64,000 nucleotides of DNA from Cyclina sinensis (taxonomy: Eukaryota; Mollusca; Bivalvia; Venerida; Veneridae). The stretch lies in assembly GCA_012932295.1 (NCBI GenBank), contig JAAONU010000016.1, positions 28,891,290 to 28,955,289 of the forward strand. Direction: 5' to 3'. This document shows positions 26,901 to 41,900 of the stretch, piece by piece (the first letter of the stretch is position 1; every line of letters begins with the position of its first letter). The translations under genes and the position numbers were made by a program. Below the pieces are notes generated by a model that was not told the DNA's origin, ran no database searches, and was given only the letters and a program-made list of their open reading frames with translations.

Positions 26901-29900
26901 CATTAGCTTAAATCTTATGTAATCAGATTATATCAGAGTAGTTTTGAAATAAAATGTGAAATGAGAGTTTGCTTTTTTAGCTCACATGAGCCATAGGCTC
27001 ATGGTGAGCTATTAGGATTGATCAATGTCCATCGTCCTTCGTCTGTCATCTGTCAGACGACCGCACTTAGTTTGTTAACACTCTAGTGGTCACATTTTTT
27101 CCTCAATTGTCATGAAACTTAGTCAGGATGTTTGCCCCAGTGATTATTCGAAAGAGTTCGAACATGGGTTATCTGGGTTGAAAACTAGGACACATGGCCC
27201 AAAAATAGAAAAACCTTGTTAACACTCTAGAGGCTACTTTTTCAGTCCAAATGTCATGGAAATTTGTCAGAAAGGTTGTTTCAATGATTTCAAGCTCAAG
27301 TTCAAATATGGGTCATCTGGGGTCAAACTAGGTCACAGAGCCCAAATATGGAAACACTTTGTTAACACTCTAGAGGTCACATTTTCAGTCCAAATAACCT
27401 AAAATTTTCAGAAAGGTTGTTTCGATGATTTCTAGCTCAAGTTTGAATATGGGTCATCTAAAACTAGGTCACAGAGCCCAAATATGGAAAAACCTTGTTA
27501 ACACACTTGAGGCTACTTTTTCAGTCCAAATATCCTGGAAATTTGTCAGAAAGGTTGTTTCGATAATTTCTAGGTCAGGTTTGAATATGGGTGATCTGGG
27601 GTCAGTAACAGTACGCGCCAGGAGGAACTCTCGTTTTCCTCAAGGTGGTCGCAGACTACCCATTCCGTAAAACGCAACCAAATCTGCCGCATTTCGAGGA
27701 TCCCCGCCGTGGACATGGTCACCAAATAACGCGGCGGACGTCCGCTAAATGGTTCCGCAAACATTTTCACAGGTAAAATTATTGATATCGAGGCTCTCAC
27801 GGTTCCTGATGACATGCATTTTGGCGAATTTAACACTTTAAAAATATCAAATTAATGTATAAAACTCTCATTCTGATGCATTTGTTTATGAATGCTCCTA
27901 TTTGTTAACGCAAAGAAAGACAATTCAAAGCAATTGCTTCTAAAAACAGCTGACTGTATTTTCAGAAAATAAACTGACTGGTTTCTGATTGCAACTTGTT
28001 AAAACTGTTTTCCTATTTAAAAAAACAAACAACATATAACCCTACTGCGATATGTATAGCGTCTAGGCACTTGGCAAAAAATATTGATCAATTTTGCTAT
28101 GTAATAACAAGCGTTCTCAAAATTTCAATGACGGAAGAACACAATAAACCTACACAGCAAATGTATTTGAAGTTTGGTTTTAATTTTACCAAATGTCATC
28201 GAACTGGTAGACGTAAAATGCACAGTTTCATAATGGTCATTTCATTAAATGTTCAGCTTATCAGGTGAGTTATGACCCTAATTAATTTTCAGTTGGTCGT
28301 CAAATATCGCCAAGATATTTCGCGATGTCAAGACATCGAGGACGTCCGTCTTTTTCCTTTTTGTCGCGGCAGATATTTCTTTTTCCGCATCCGCACAAAA
28401 AAGCGGAAAATGTGAGTTCCTCATGGCCCATACTGTAACCAGGTCCATAACAACTTTGTTAAAAGCAGTCATACTATGGTGAGCAATATAGGGCCATCAT
28501 GGCCCTCTTGTTATGTTTGATGCAACACATAAGAAATTTGATGACTCATATATGTAAGGTATGTACTCGAAACAAGAAATGTGTAGTCGTTTTGTAGTTT
28601 TCAGGGGCATATTTAGCAGATAGGATTGTTTTACCATAAATCTTTATATCACTGGGTTTCAGGTCATATTCGGCATTACTAGAATGTGGGAGGAATGCAA
28701 CTGCTCTGTTGCTGACCATGCCAGAAGAGAGTAAACGAGTCTGTAGTAGAGTGGAAATAAATGCTGCCTTACAAGAACACGCAGAGTTGGTCAGAGCTGC
28801 CTTGTCCATAAATCCTTCAGATTGTCAGGGTAAGTGAGGACAAAAGCACATTGACCATGCCTTGTTTATAGGTCCTTCAGATTGTCAGGGTAAGTGAGGA
28901 CAAAAACATGTTACCCATGCCTTGTTTATAGGTCCTTCAGATTGTCAGGGTAAGTGAGGACAAAAGCACATTGCCCATGCCTTGTTTATAGGTCCTTCAG
29001 ATTGTCAGGGTAAGTGAGGACAAAAGCACATTGACCATGCCTTGTTTATAGGTCCTTCAGATTGTCAGGGTAAGTGAGGACAAAAGCACATTGACCATGC
29101 CTTGTTTATAGGTCCTTCAGCTTGTCAGGGTAAGTGAGGACAAAAGCACATTGCCCATGCCTTGTTTATAGGTCCTTCAGATTGTCAGGGTAAGTGAGGA
29201 CAAAAACATGTTACCCATGCCTTGTTTATAGGTCCTTCAGATTGTCAGGGTAAGTGAGGACAAAAGCACATTGCCCATGCCTTGTTTATAGGTCCTTCAG
29301 ATTGTCAGGGTAAGTGAGGACAAAAACATGTTACCCATGCCTTGTTTATAGGTCCTTCAGATTGTCAGGGTAAGTGAGGACAAAAGCACATTGCCCATGC
29401 CTTGTTTATAGGTCCTTCAGCTTGTCAGGGTAAGTGAGGACAAAAGCACATTGCCCATGCCTTGTTTATAGGTCCTTCAGCTTGTCAGGGTAAGTGATGA
29501 CAAAAACATGTTACCCATGCCTTGTTTATAGGTCCTTCAGATTGTCAGGGTAAGTGAGGACAAAAACATGTTACCCATGCCTTGTTTATAGGTCCTTCAG
29601 CTTGTCAGGGTAAGTGAGGACAAAAGCACATTGCCCATGCCTTGTTTATAGGTCCTTCAGCTTGTCAGGGTAAGTGAGGACAAAAGCACATTGCCCATGC
29701 CTTGTTTATAGGTACTTCAGCTTGTCAGGGTAAGTGAGGACAAAAGCACATTGCCCATGCCTTGTTTATAGGTCCTTCAGCTTGTCAGGGTAAGTGAGGA
29801 CAAAAACATGTTACCCATGCCTTGTTTATAGGTCCTTCAGATTGTCAGGGTAAGTGAGGACAAAAACATGTTACCCATGCCTTGTTTATAGGTCCTTCAG

Positions 29901-32900
29901 ATTTTCAGGGTAAGTGAGGACAAAAGCACATTAATTTGCCCATGCCTTGTTTATAGGTCCTTCAGATTGTCAGGGTAAGTGAGGACAAAAGCACGTTGCC
30001 CATGCCTTGTTAATAGATCCTTCAGATGAGGACACAAGCACATTGCCGATATCTTCTTTATAGGTTCTTAAGTTTTCAGGGTATAGTGGTGTAAAAGATA
30101 TTGCCAGTACCTTGTTTAAGATAAATCAGTGCTTTATGGACTAAACTGAAGTGAAGTAGCAGACTTGATCTCAGTGATTTAATTTGATTCTTATCTGTGC
30201 AAGTAGTGATTTTACATACCTAGAAAAACTTCCTTGAGAAAAAGAAAGATAATGGTGTCCACAATTTAGTTTGTGTTTTATCAGTTGTGCAGACTCACTC
30301 ATATATGTTTGCAGGGGCCTGCAGTATTGGTATCAGTGAAGTTGTAGAAAAATGTATTCATGCTTCCTTTGGAGAGTACATTGACATGTATTCAGAATGG
30401 ACTATGAGCTGCAGGTAGGTTGGTTTTGAAATTCTTAGTAGAAGTCAAAAGATATAACATAAAATGAAAAAAATTTCAAGCAAAATAGATGGGCAAATCT
30501 GTCCTCTTAATTTTTATGTTAAATAATTGTCAAGCATGCAAAATCTTGAGTTGTATGTGACAGCTGATATAGCTCTCTTATTTATGAAGTAAATGATAAA
30601 AGAAAATTAATGCTCAGTATATAAGCCAGTGTTACTGAAGGGAGCAGTTCTTTCTTATATATTTTTCCTTTGTTTCCATCTCATTAGCAGTGGGGTGGGG
30701 TTGGGGATTTTTTCTGCTGAATGAATTATTATACCCACAGATAGAATATATTGGATTTACATGCAATGGTCTGTCTGGGCTGAATATATTGGATTTACAT
30801 GCAATGGTCTATCTGAGCTGCCTTCTGTAGACAAAATTTGTCTGGAGTGTTCCTTAGCAGCTACTTCTCAGACTTCAATAATACTTACCAAGTGTAGTTG
30901 TGTAAATCATTGTTCCACTCCTGAGATTTTTCACTGAGTTATGGCCCTTTGATTTTTTTTTTGATTTTTTTTACACATCAGTTTGTCTTGACTGTTCCTT
31001 ATTAATTCTTATAATACTTCGCAAGAGTCATACCAAACCAAGTTGTGCAGATTGTCACTGTGTTTCACTGATGTGATTTTTCACTGAGTTATGGCCCTTT
31101 TTTTAACATATAACTTTAATAATACTTTGCGTTCATCATACTTACCTAGTCTAGTTGTGCATGTCATTGTGTTCCAAGTACAAAATATTTAAATGGTTTT
31201 AAGAATGTAATGGTGTTATTAGTATTTGAATGTCAGGGATAGCTTAGTCAGTTGAGCAGTGGACTTGGGATGTCTGGTGAGAGCTGGGCATCATGTGTTC
31301 AAGTCCCTGGTAAGGAAAAAATTTTCATTGGAGATTTGATTTAGGAAATTGTGATTGAATGAAATTCACTTGACACCTCTGGAAATTGTAGGAAATCTGT
31401 AAATTTCATATGGAGTTTCTAGGAAGTAACCCAAATATGCTAGGTAGATGAGCTGACCAGTGGTCAGTTACAATATATTTTAGCCTATATATTAAGAGCT
31501 GGAAATGGGCTTACAACCCAAGGCAAACAAACATGCAGATATATCTGAATGTCCATTTACTAAACAAATTTCATTTATTTATATCTCAACTTATTGTCAA
31601 AGAACCAAATCACTGTTGTTGTTTTTTTTTTTTGTATATTTAAAACATTGTAAATATATTATGTTATGGTCTTCTGCAAGAAGTTGGATTTTTACAACTT
31701 TATAGTTTCAAAATTTTTGGAGCAACTTGTACTACCTCAGATCAATCAGATTACTGTGTCAAGACAGTATCTGGAGGTATTTATCATGATGGCGTACTTT
31801 GAAATCTGCAAGTAGTGATGCTTCAGACAGGGGTGAAATTGAGTACAGATGGATAGTTGGTTAAACTTCTAAACTAGTGGATATTTAACCTCTGCTTTAC
31901 TAGCTTTAGTTGTTTTTACCCTTGCTGTAGGTGCTTACTGTCATCAGCCTGCTCATATACACAATGAAGTTGAAGTTATCTCTCTTTCATATTCTGTCTG
32001 AAGGTTTTGAATACATACCCCTACAAAAGACCGGCTGATCTGCCCAAATTGAATAATGGACATGTCTATTTTAGAAATTCATTAGTGTAAGGATTAAAAA
32101 TCATTGCCTTTAGCTAGCTCAGATTCACAAGCTTTGTTTTTTTCTCTTTCAACAGACCTTACAGATATGCTTACCAATGTATTCACAAGGCCTTGCCAGA
32201 ATGTAACAAAGACTTGAAGTTGGTAGCTATGAATCATTCTCTGTCTAAGTTTGGCCAACAAAACTTCACTCAATGTAGAGGTAAGAAGCATAGATGTATG
32301 TTTGAGACTTTTAGTCAGGAATTCCATGATTGATTAATATTTCTTCTCTGTGATTGCAGAGTCATTGTTTTGGATTCTGTATCTTGATTCAGAGAGACAA
32401 AATAAAGTCAAAGTTTCTTGGGCTCTGTCTTGTTTTCTTTTTATTCCAGTAAAAGTAACATCTTTAATTATCAACTTTAATTTGACAAACAGGTATTTGG
32501 CTTAGTTGCTTATATTGCTGAGATATGAAGGTTGGAAAACATGTTCAGTAAAATGGCAAAATACTGCTTGAAAGCATTTATTTGGAATTACAGCAGGCTG
32601 TAAAAACCTTTTTAGACTTCGGTTTTCCAAAATTTTAAACAGACTTGGAATAGAAGCTTAAGTCAATGAAAATAAGGTATTTATCATTCTGCAGTATTGT
32701 CTGTTATTGGCTCTGTTCATATTCAACCAGAGTGTGTGTGATATAATCTTCTCTGAGACTTATGTTATTTTATGGAATTCATTTGTAACCATCATAAAAC
32801 AAATTTTGCCTGAATTAAACGTATTCTTTGTAAAATCAGCAATGACTGCATGAAATATATTGCAATTATATTTTTCAATTTTCTCCATCAGTTAAGTAAT

Positions 32901-35900
32901 AAGAGCTTTCTGAAGTAATTGAATTGTTTGATGGATTTGTGTTTTCAACATATATTTATTGTGTAGTTGCTTTAGTTATGATGTTTGTAGAACAAAGTTG
33001 ATTGTTTCATTTCAAAGATCCAAGCAGCCAGATGCCATTAGACATATGCAGTAATGCAACAGACCTTATGGAGCTGTCAAGAAATAACTGTTCAACATTG
33101 TTTTATTCATTAACAAATACTCCACCTGAATCTCAGCAACTTGGGAAGTGCAAGTAAGTAAATTTATGTCATTGTGTCTGTTTAAGTGTACGTGTTTTGT
33201 AAAAAAAGTCTTTTTTATGAACAGGTGTGTGTTTTCTTCAAGAAATAATAGGTACCATGTGTTAGATTGTTCTTGATAAAAAAGTAAGTATGGAAAATAC
33301 ACATGTAGAAAGGAGATAATTATGCCATGTAGTAGTATGTTTTTTGTTCAAGAAAGAATATGTGCAACAAATCTATCATATTAAAGAATGTGTAGCAAAA
33401 TTACTGTTACAAAAATAAGAAATTAGTTCTCCTAATTTAAACTATCTCACTAGTATTTAAATGCCACATGACCTATTTTCAGTAGTATCAACATGTAATC
33501 TGAACTGTTTCAGTAATCAGACGAAGTTGAGATCATGTATTGTTGATACAATGAAACACTTCCTGTCTGAGATGGGATCTGATGAGGAAATGCCGTGTGG
33601 ATCAGAGACAGATGAACTCATTCTGAAAGCTGGTTTGAGAGCTGTGCGCAAACTGTGGGGATATGACATGAAAGAGATGGAAAATAAAACTTCCGTATTG
33701 AAGACATGTTTTGGTATAATTTCTAACTTATATACACTATACTGGCAGGTTCCTATTCTATTGTGTGGGAAGAAACATTACCTGTCAAAATGTCTTTGTC
33801 TGATTTTGGTTACTGATATTATCAGTGTTTGGCAGAATAATATTTTTTATGTTTTATCACATCTTTTATTTCTAACAACAATTACTGAAGGGAAAGAGTT
33901 GTTACAGTTTTCTTAGAGACTTTACTCAGCTGCTGTTTGTTTAACCACATTTCAAGTGTAGTTTTCAGAAAATATTTGAAAGTGACTATAAAGGCAATTG
34001 GTCTTTGTAATTGTATACTAGAGAGCATGCTAGAAAGAACAATTTTTGTCTTCATGGTTTTGACAAAGATTCCCCTTTGTAATAAGTACAGTGCAATAAC
34101 CACTTTGGAAATAAGAGAATCTACTTACTCTTTTTTGTGTTACCCTTGTTATATAATGTTTGTTGACATAGCTGTATATGTTTAATTTGTTGTTGGGTCA
34201 TGTTTTGTTTTATTTGTATTATAATGCCATTTAATCTGGCATTTTAGATTGAAATATATGTAACAAAGCTGTCCAGACTTAAACATAACTATGTTTGTTT
34301 TAGAACTTCAGTGGATAAAGTTGTAGAGTTGTTTTGTTTCCTTTCAGGTGGAGAGGATAGACCTGGCTCCTGTCCATATGTACAGAGTAAGTTACGAGAC
34401 GGTGTAAGCACATGTGCACTGGACTCAGGTTGTGACAATACAACACATAAATGCTGCTTAAATGGTATATCATTCATCTGCAGGCCACCAAGCACAGATC
34501 TAGGTAAATAGCCAGTCATGTAAAAGGGCTTGTTTATTATAGTGTCACCCCTACTGAAAGAGCTTGCCTGCTTGGCTTATTAGACACCTCTATTAGTGTA
34601 CACATTTACTTCCTGATTCCTTATCTTATCCTGTGTGCCAGGCGTGCAGGCAATCTGTAACCGAATTTTAACTAGCTAGCGGCTCACCAACTGGCCACAT
34701 CAGAACAAGCCCCTGACTTGTCTCGAACCTTTGACTTCCCACTCCGTAAGCTGACGCCTTAACAAATAGATTAAGGAGATAGTTTACTTTAGCATTTTTA
34801 GCCAGTCATGTAGGATATATTTCTTGGTTATGAAACTGAATACATTTGTTTTCTTCTATCATTTCTTGTGTATGTCATGCACTGTCTACATTCCTGCTCA
34901 GTTATGATTCACTTTTGATGAGAGAGAATGTTTCAGAATGTTTTTGCTTTGCATTACAAAAATGAAGTAACTTTTGATCACTTGTTTGTATATGCTTTTA
35001 TTTTTCTGTGTTGCAGAAAGGTTCTCTGCCAGGATAAGGTTACTGGGTGTAAAATGGGACTATATGTATTATGATGCTGAGTCCAACTACACACAGGCTG
35101 GCCTTGGTGTGCATTTAGATTGGGTAAGAGGCAAAACATATTTTTATTACAGCTGTAAAATAGAATAGTTTTTAATTTCTGTTTTCTCTGAAGGAAAAGT
35201 AAAGTGTATATTCTCAGTACCTAGTGTGTATGCCAGAGTTTGAACAAGAAGGGGACTCGGGTCAAAGGTGGTGAGTGGGATAGGGGTTGGAATTTCTGGC
35301 CCTATCCTGATTGGAAAAAAAAGATGTTTTAGGTAAAATAAAAGGGCAAGAGTAGCAGTGTAAGTCCTTATCATGAAAGGTTGTAGAAAATTTTCTTTGT
35401 TTCTCAAACCTAATAAAATATTTCTGAAATTGCTTAGCACTGGAAGACTGTAACTTGTAACATAAAACAATTTGTTTCCATTGAACCACATGTCTGCGAT
35501 TTAAGTTAGTTGCTTGTATACATTTCAGATTAAAAATACCTGTGCCAAGGAGGGTTGGGTTTGCAATGGTTTCTACCCAGAGGAATATAAAGATTATTAC
35601 AGAAAAAAGAGGTAAGTTTCATTATCTGTTGCCTTTTTGAGTAAGAATAAGTCCCTCCATATTAGGAGTCTGGCACTCCAACCACTTGACTTCTGCTTCT
35701 GGTTCAAATCCTACTAGGGAGGAGCGTCTCAAGTGACTTTCCACATTCCACACTTGGCATAAGTGCTGGTTTGAAACTAGGAAGTTGTCATGGAGAAGGA
35801 TTGTTATAAGTTATAAGAATTTGTTTCCCAAACAGTGTAAAAAATCAACAATATTCAAGTTCCCGGTGGAATTCGAACTCACACCAAAAGGCACCATGCA

Positions 35901-38900
35901 ACCGCCTAGCAGTGCAAAGTAAGAATGCCTTAAATCACATGGCCACCACCCAGAAAAGGTTTCGCAAATAATGGTGATGTTAGTGTTTACCTCACTTTAC
36001 ACCAGTGACAGGAATTAGATGTATGACAACAGTAAAAACTTTATTCTCTTTACAGTGTTTGATATAATAAGTCGCTTTACAGAGTTTGATATAATTAGTC
36101 CCTTTACAATGTTTGATATAATTAGTCCCTTTACAGAGTTTGATATAATAAGTCCCTTTACACTGTTTCATATAATTAGTCCCTTTACAGAGTTTGATAT
36201 AATTAGTCCCTTTACAATGTTTGATATAATAAGTCGCTTTACAGTGTTTGGTATAATAAGTCCCTTTACAGTGTTTGATACAATAAGTCACTTTACAGAG
36301 TTTGATAGTTGAAAGTTTAAACTAGCTTGTCAAACATCAACTGTTTGAATTCCTTCTAATTACTATCTTTTGAGTTTGGGCAAATTACACTAGCGTAGTT
36401 TAAACCAGCAAACTGTAGGTTACTAGTCTGACAGTGTACAGGCACATCATGGCTTATGGTGAAAGTTTAAATAGTTTTCTTTTTGATAATTCCAAACATT
36501 CTGGACCAGTTCATATGTTAGTGATCTTCTACCAAGGGAAAAAAAGAAAGTAATCTACTTGATTTCTGTGTTGTTATATGTTTAGGGCAGTGAATGATAC
36601 AACAGCATCAGACACAGTGATCAGATTCAGTCTCTTTGCACCTACAAACCCTGAACCAGTTCTTGCCCACAGAATTCAAGACGATGGTAAAAACTACCAA
36701 ATAGTACACCTGTATTTTGATCCAGGTAAGTTGTTTACTATAGATGATGGTTTAAAAATCCCAAAATTTCTTTTTATTAGTAAAGAAAATGACTGTTATG
36801 TTCCAGTAGGTAATAACCTCCCCCTGAATATAAGCTTTGAGCTCAGTTAATTTAGAATGGAAAACACATTGTTTACTAAATCTACTTAGGAACGAACCTT
36901 ATGAATAGGATACCGAGTTTTACAGGAAAAAGACTGCTGTGGACACATTAATTACATCTTATAGCAGTCATAAACACCTGCTGTGGTGATTATGTTTTTA
37001 GCTCACCTGAGCACAACATGCTCATGGTGAGCTTTTGTGATCCCCCTATGTCCAGCATCCATCGTCATGCGTCGTCCGTCGTCAACAATTTCATAAAAAC
37101 AACATCTCCTCTGAAACCAATGACTGCACATTAACCAAACTACACAGGAATGATCCTTGGGTGGTCCCCTTTCAAAGTTGTTCAAATGGTTCTGGTCTGT
37201 TGCATAAGTAGGTCACAGGGCCAAAAAAGAAGTTTCAGAAATGAAAATTTAAAAAATCTTCTTGTCAGAAAGCACAAGGCCAAGAGCTTTGATATTTATT
37301 ATATGACATCATCTATAGGTCCTCTACGAAAGTTGTTCAAATTATGCCCTTAGTGCCAAAATTGGCCACGCCCCAGGAGGTCAAAGGTTTTCCTTATATG
37401 TATATAGTAAAAACTTAAAAAATCTTCTCCTCTGAAATGACAAAGGCTAGAGCTTTGATATTTGGTTTATGACATCTTCTATAGGTCCTCTATGAAAGTT
37501 GTTCAAATTATGCCCCTAGTGCCAAAAATGGCCCCATCCCAGGGGTTCATATGTTTTCTTTATATGTATATAGTAAAAACTTAAAAAATCTTCTCCTCTG
37601 AAATGACAAAGGCTAGAGCTTTGATATTTGGTTTATGACATCATCTGTAGGTCCTCTACCAAAGTTGTTCAAATTATGCCCCTAGTGCCAAAAATGGCCC
37701 TGCCCCAGGGGGTCATAGGTTTTCCTGATATGTATATATTAAAAACTTAAAAAATCTTCTCCTCTGAAATGACAAAGGCTAGAGCTTTGATATTTGGTTT
37801 ATGACATCATCTATAGGTCCTCTACCAAAGTTGTTCAAATTATGCCCCTAGTGCCAAAATTGGCCCCACCCAAGGGGGTCAGGTTTTCCTTATATGTATA
37901 TAGTAAAAACTTTAAAAATCTTCTCCTCTGAAATGACAAAGGCTAGAGATTTGATATTTGGTTTATGATATCAGCTATAGGTCCTCTAAGAAAGTTGTTC
38001 AAATTATGCCCCTAGTGCCAAAATTGACCCTGCCCCAGGAGGTAATATGTTTCCCTTATATGGTTATATTAAAAACTTAAAAAATCTTCTCTACTGAAAT
38101 GACAAAGGCTAGAGCTTTGATATTTGGTATATGACATCATCTATAGGTCCTCTACGAAAGATGTTCAAATTAGCCCTTAGTGCCAAAATTGGCCCCGCCC
38201 CAGGGGGTCATAGGTTTTCCTTATATGTATATAGAAAAAACTTTAAAAAATCTTCTCCTCTGAAATGACAAAGCCTTAAGCTTAATAATTATACCCCCAC
38301 CACAAAATGTGGGGGGGGGGGGCTATAATGGATTCGCTTTGTCGCGTCCGTCGGTCGGTCCGTCTCCATTATCGTGTCCGCTCTATAAATCCTATACCAA
38401 TTGAAGGATTTTCTTCAAACTTGGCTGAAATGTTCAACTCAACAAGGGGATGTGCAGAACCCATGTTGCCTATGTGTCAGCTCAAGGTCAAGGTCACAAT
38501 TGAAGGTCAAATATCAAACAATCAAATATTAGACATTATGTCGTGTCCGCTCTGTAAGTCCTACACTAATTGAAAGATTTTCTTTAATCTTGGCTCAGAT
38601 GTTCACCTCAACAAGGGGATGTGCAGAACCATGTTACCCTTTTGCCGGCTTAAGGTCAAGGTCACACTTGAAGGTCAAAAATTGACTTGGAAAATATTCT
38701 TAAATTTTAACATGTATTTGAATATTTCTGAAACTAGAAAACGTATTTGCTTGAAACTTAAAATATATATGAAGTGTCACAATTAGGATATGCAGGTCAA
38801 GTTTCATAACTCTGTATTGCATTTTGACAAAGTTATGCCGCGTTTTAAGTCTTCAAATTTACATACAATCAAATATTAGACAATATGTCGTGTCTGCTCT

Positions 38901-41900
38901 ATAAATCCTATACTAATGGAAGAAATTTCTTCAAACTTTACTCAAATGTTCAACTCAACAAAGTTATGTGCAGAACCCATGTTACCTTTGTGCCGGCTTA
39001 AGGTTAAGGTCACACTTGAAGGTCAAAATTGACTTAGAAAATGTTCTTAAATTTTAACATGTACTTGAATATTTCTGAAACTAGCACAGGTATTTGCTTA
39101 AAACTTAAAAGATGTATGAGGTATCACAAGTAAGATATGCAGGTCAAGTTTCATAACTCTGTATTGCATTTTGACAAAGTTATGCCCCTTTTTAAGTCTT
39201 TTAATTTACTTACAGTCAATACTAGACAATATGTCGTGTCCTCTCTATAAATTCTATACTAATGGAAGGATTTTCTTCAAACTTGACTCAAATGTTCACC
39301 CCAACTGGGCAATGTGCAGAACCCATCTTACCCTTGTGCCAGCTTAAGGTCAAGGCCACACTTGAAGGTCAAAAATTGACTTAGAAAATGTTCTGAAATT
39401 TTAACATGTACTTGAATATTTCTAAAACTAGAACAAGTAAGCTCAGTATGCAAAGTTTTCCACTCTTAATTACATTTTGACATAATTATGCTATTTTCTT
39501 AACTTCACTGCTTTTGTTTGTTTTAGTACATTGGGAAAATGAAAGGTTATTTGTATCTGTTTCGAACATGATTCGACAATATATATTTATACTATTACCT
39601 GTACAATTTGTTTGTTTTTTTCACCAGAGATAATTTCTTTTTATGTATATGTATTCAATGTGCTACTAAAGTTATTCCCTTAACCACCTTTCCATGTCGT
39701 CTTCTGTCAAGGACATTGGTGGGGGTATGAATCACATTCAGCGATAGTTCTAGTTTGGCATGAAATATTGTCTAGTGAACCTGTTCCAAGTTTGTACAAA
39801 TTATATCGGGGGTAAAAATTGGGCCTGCCTGGGGGTCATAGATATTCATTATTTGCATATAGTAAAAACTTATAAGAAAATTATCCTTTGAAGCTTCAAT
39901 GGCTAGAGCTTAGATTTACAAGAAATAATGATAGCTTCCACACAAATAACAGTCTGTCCTCAGGTGAGTGCTTTGGGGCCAATGGCCCCCTTGTTCTCAG
40001 AAAAACTTCTAGACAAGTGTATTTGGAAGAATTCTGTTGTGATGGGGCAAAAATGTACGCTTATGATCAATGAATACAATGGAATGCTATGACTTAAAAA
40101 GTGTATTTCAGAGAACACGCCAGGCAATTGCCCAATGGTCTATGATGAATGCTATGAATGGCCATACGAGTGTAACAATGATTATACCTGCAGACTTCAG
40201 TATGGTTCTGGACACAAGTGTTGCAGACATTGTGGAAGTCGTTGCATAATGATTGGAGACCAAGGTTACAACATAAGCTTATTTAGTCAAGAGAAATCTT
40301 TTTTTATTTTTTTGAGAATAACAGTTTTTTACAGTAATTATTTTTTCTAAATTTTATATTGGTAATACTTGAATAATAATGTTAGTTTTACCTGTTGAGT
40401 AGAAAACCTTCTTGCCGTACTTGCATGGATACTGTTAATATTATCTCAGTTTGCTGTGGAACTTTAAATGCAGAGGATATCTTTTTCAGCCAAATGTGAC
40501 CCAGTTTTCGAGCAGCATTGGACAGACTGCACAGATTCCATTGACATTGAAATGTTCAGATCAGTTCTTTCTTACACATCGTGGTCGGGAGATCAGTGCA
40601 GGTGATGTATCTTTTACTTAGGCATCAAATATTTAGTACAAAATTCTTGTATCTGTTCCATGTCTGATTTGTATTTACAACAGTTTTGATGAGAGCCTTC
40701 AGTAAATATTACCTACCTTACTGTTGTGAGTAAGTTTAATTGGTATTTTGGATAGACAGTTAACATTGCCTTTCAGTAAATTCAAATTCACTGATTGAAG
40801 GTCAAAGGTTGGAACCTAGGTATAAGTTTACTCATTATGCTAATCAGTTTTAACTCATTAGCTCAGTTCATAAGGTGTTTGCCTTGTGTGGGTCAAGTCC
40901 TGGTTTCTTATCCTGGCTAGAACATGAAGACTGTATCTGTGTGTAAACTCACCTAATCTAAATCTGTGAAAGTTCACCAACTGTATGTGCTTTCTCACTC
41001 CCTGTCATGTGTTTGGTTCCAATATGAGTTTTGTTTGAAAACTTAATTGCAGATGAGCTAGAATTGTAAATAAGCAAATATAACAAAATTTATTATTGAA
41101 ATACTTAAAAAAAAGGGAAAATATTTTATAGATATGAGGAACTAGAGAACACAAAAACTTATGTGTATTTAAAATGAGAGACTATGCATTGTTTCTTGTA
41201 TTTTCAATATTGTTTTCTAAGTTTTCATTTTCATATAAAAAGAAATTAAAAAAAATTAGCTTTTGCTAGTTTGATGTGTAAAGATTTAATCAAGTTCTTC
41301 TTTTTGAAGCAGAGTAAAGCAGTGAAAAATATTCTTCTTTATATCTTTAGTGCATTGAAAGAAATATCTGTTTGTTTGTCTGACAAAGCTGGAGGAATGT
41401 GTAGTGAAACATTCTTCAATGAGAAGGTCTTTAATAAGACAATAGTGGAATTAGGGGAAAGACCAGAATACTTTTACTACCCGAGTGAATGTAAAAATGG
41501 TATGTATATGTTCATTATTATTTATTTAGTTTAAAAGTTTGGACTGCCAGTGTGGTGTCCACCTTTCATCCATGTACTAAAAAATCTCAGTCATCAAGAG
41601 CAGTTATGAATTAACCTCAAAATACTTATTCTGCTGTCATTGCAAAATGAATATAAGAACAATTAGTTTAATTGATAGTATATGGATTTTGAGAAAAACG
41701 TTTGAAACACTGAGATGAGTTGTTATTCATACCTTCAATAAATTGTTTATTACAGTGAAAAGAGGTTACTGTCCTATCGCTAAGGAAGGAGGATTCTGCT
41801 CTGACATAATGTGCGATAGTGATACAGACTGTGGAGGGAAACAGAAGTGTTGTGATAGCCCCTGTGGTTATAAGCACTGTAACGCCCCTCTGGATGAGAA

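Noticed and set aside
28803..30010. CRISPR-like regular array
   Set aside because: Units are identical throughout with no variable spacers, and the setting is a eukaryotic intron.
35992..36312. Open frames of 97-99 codons on both strands
   Set aside because: Produced by a 27-bp tandem repeat whose period is a multiple of three.
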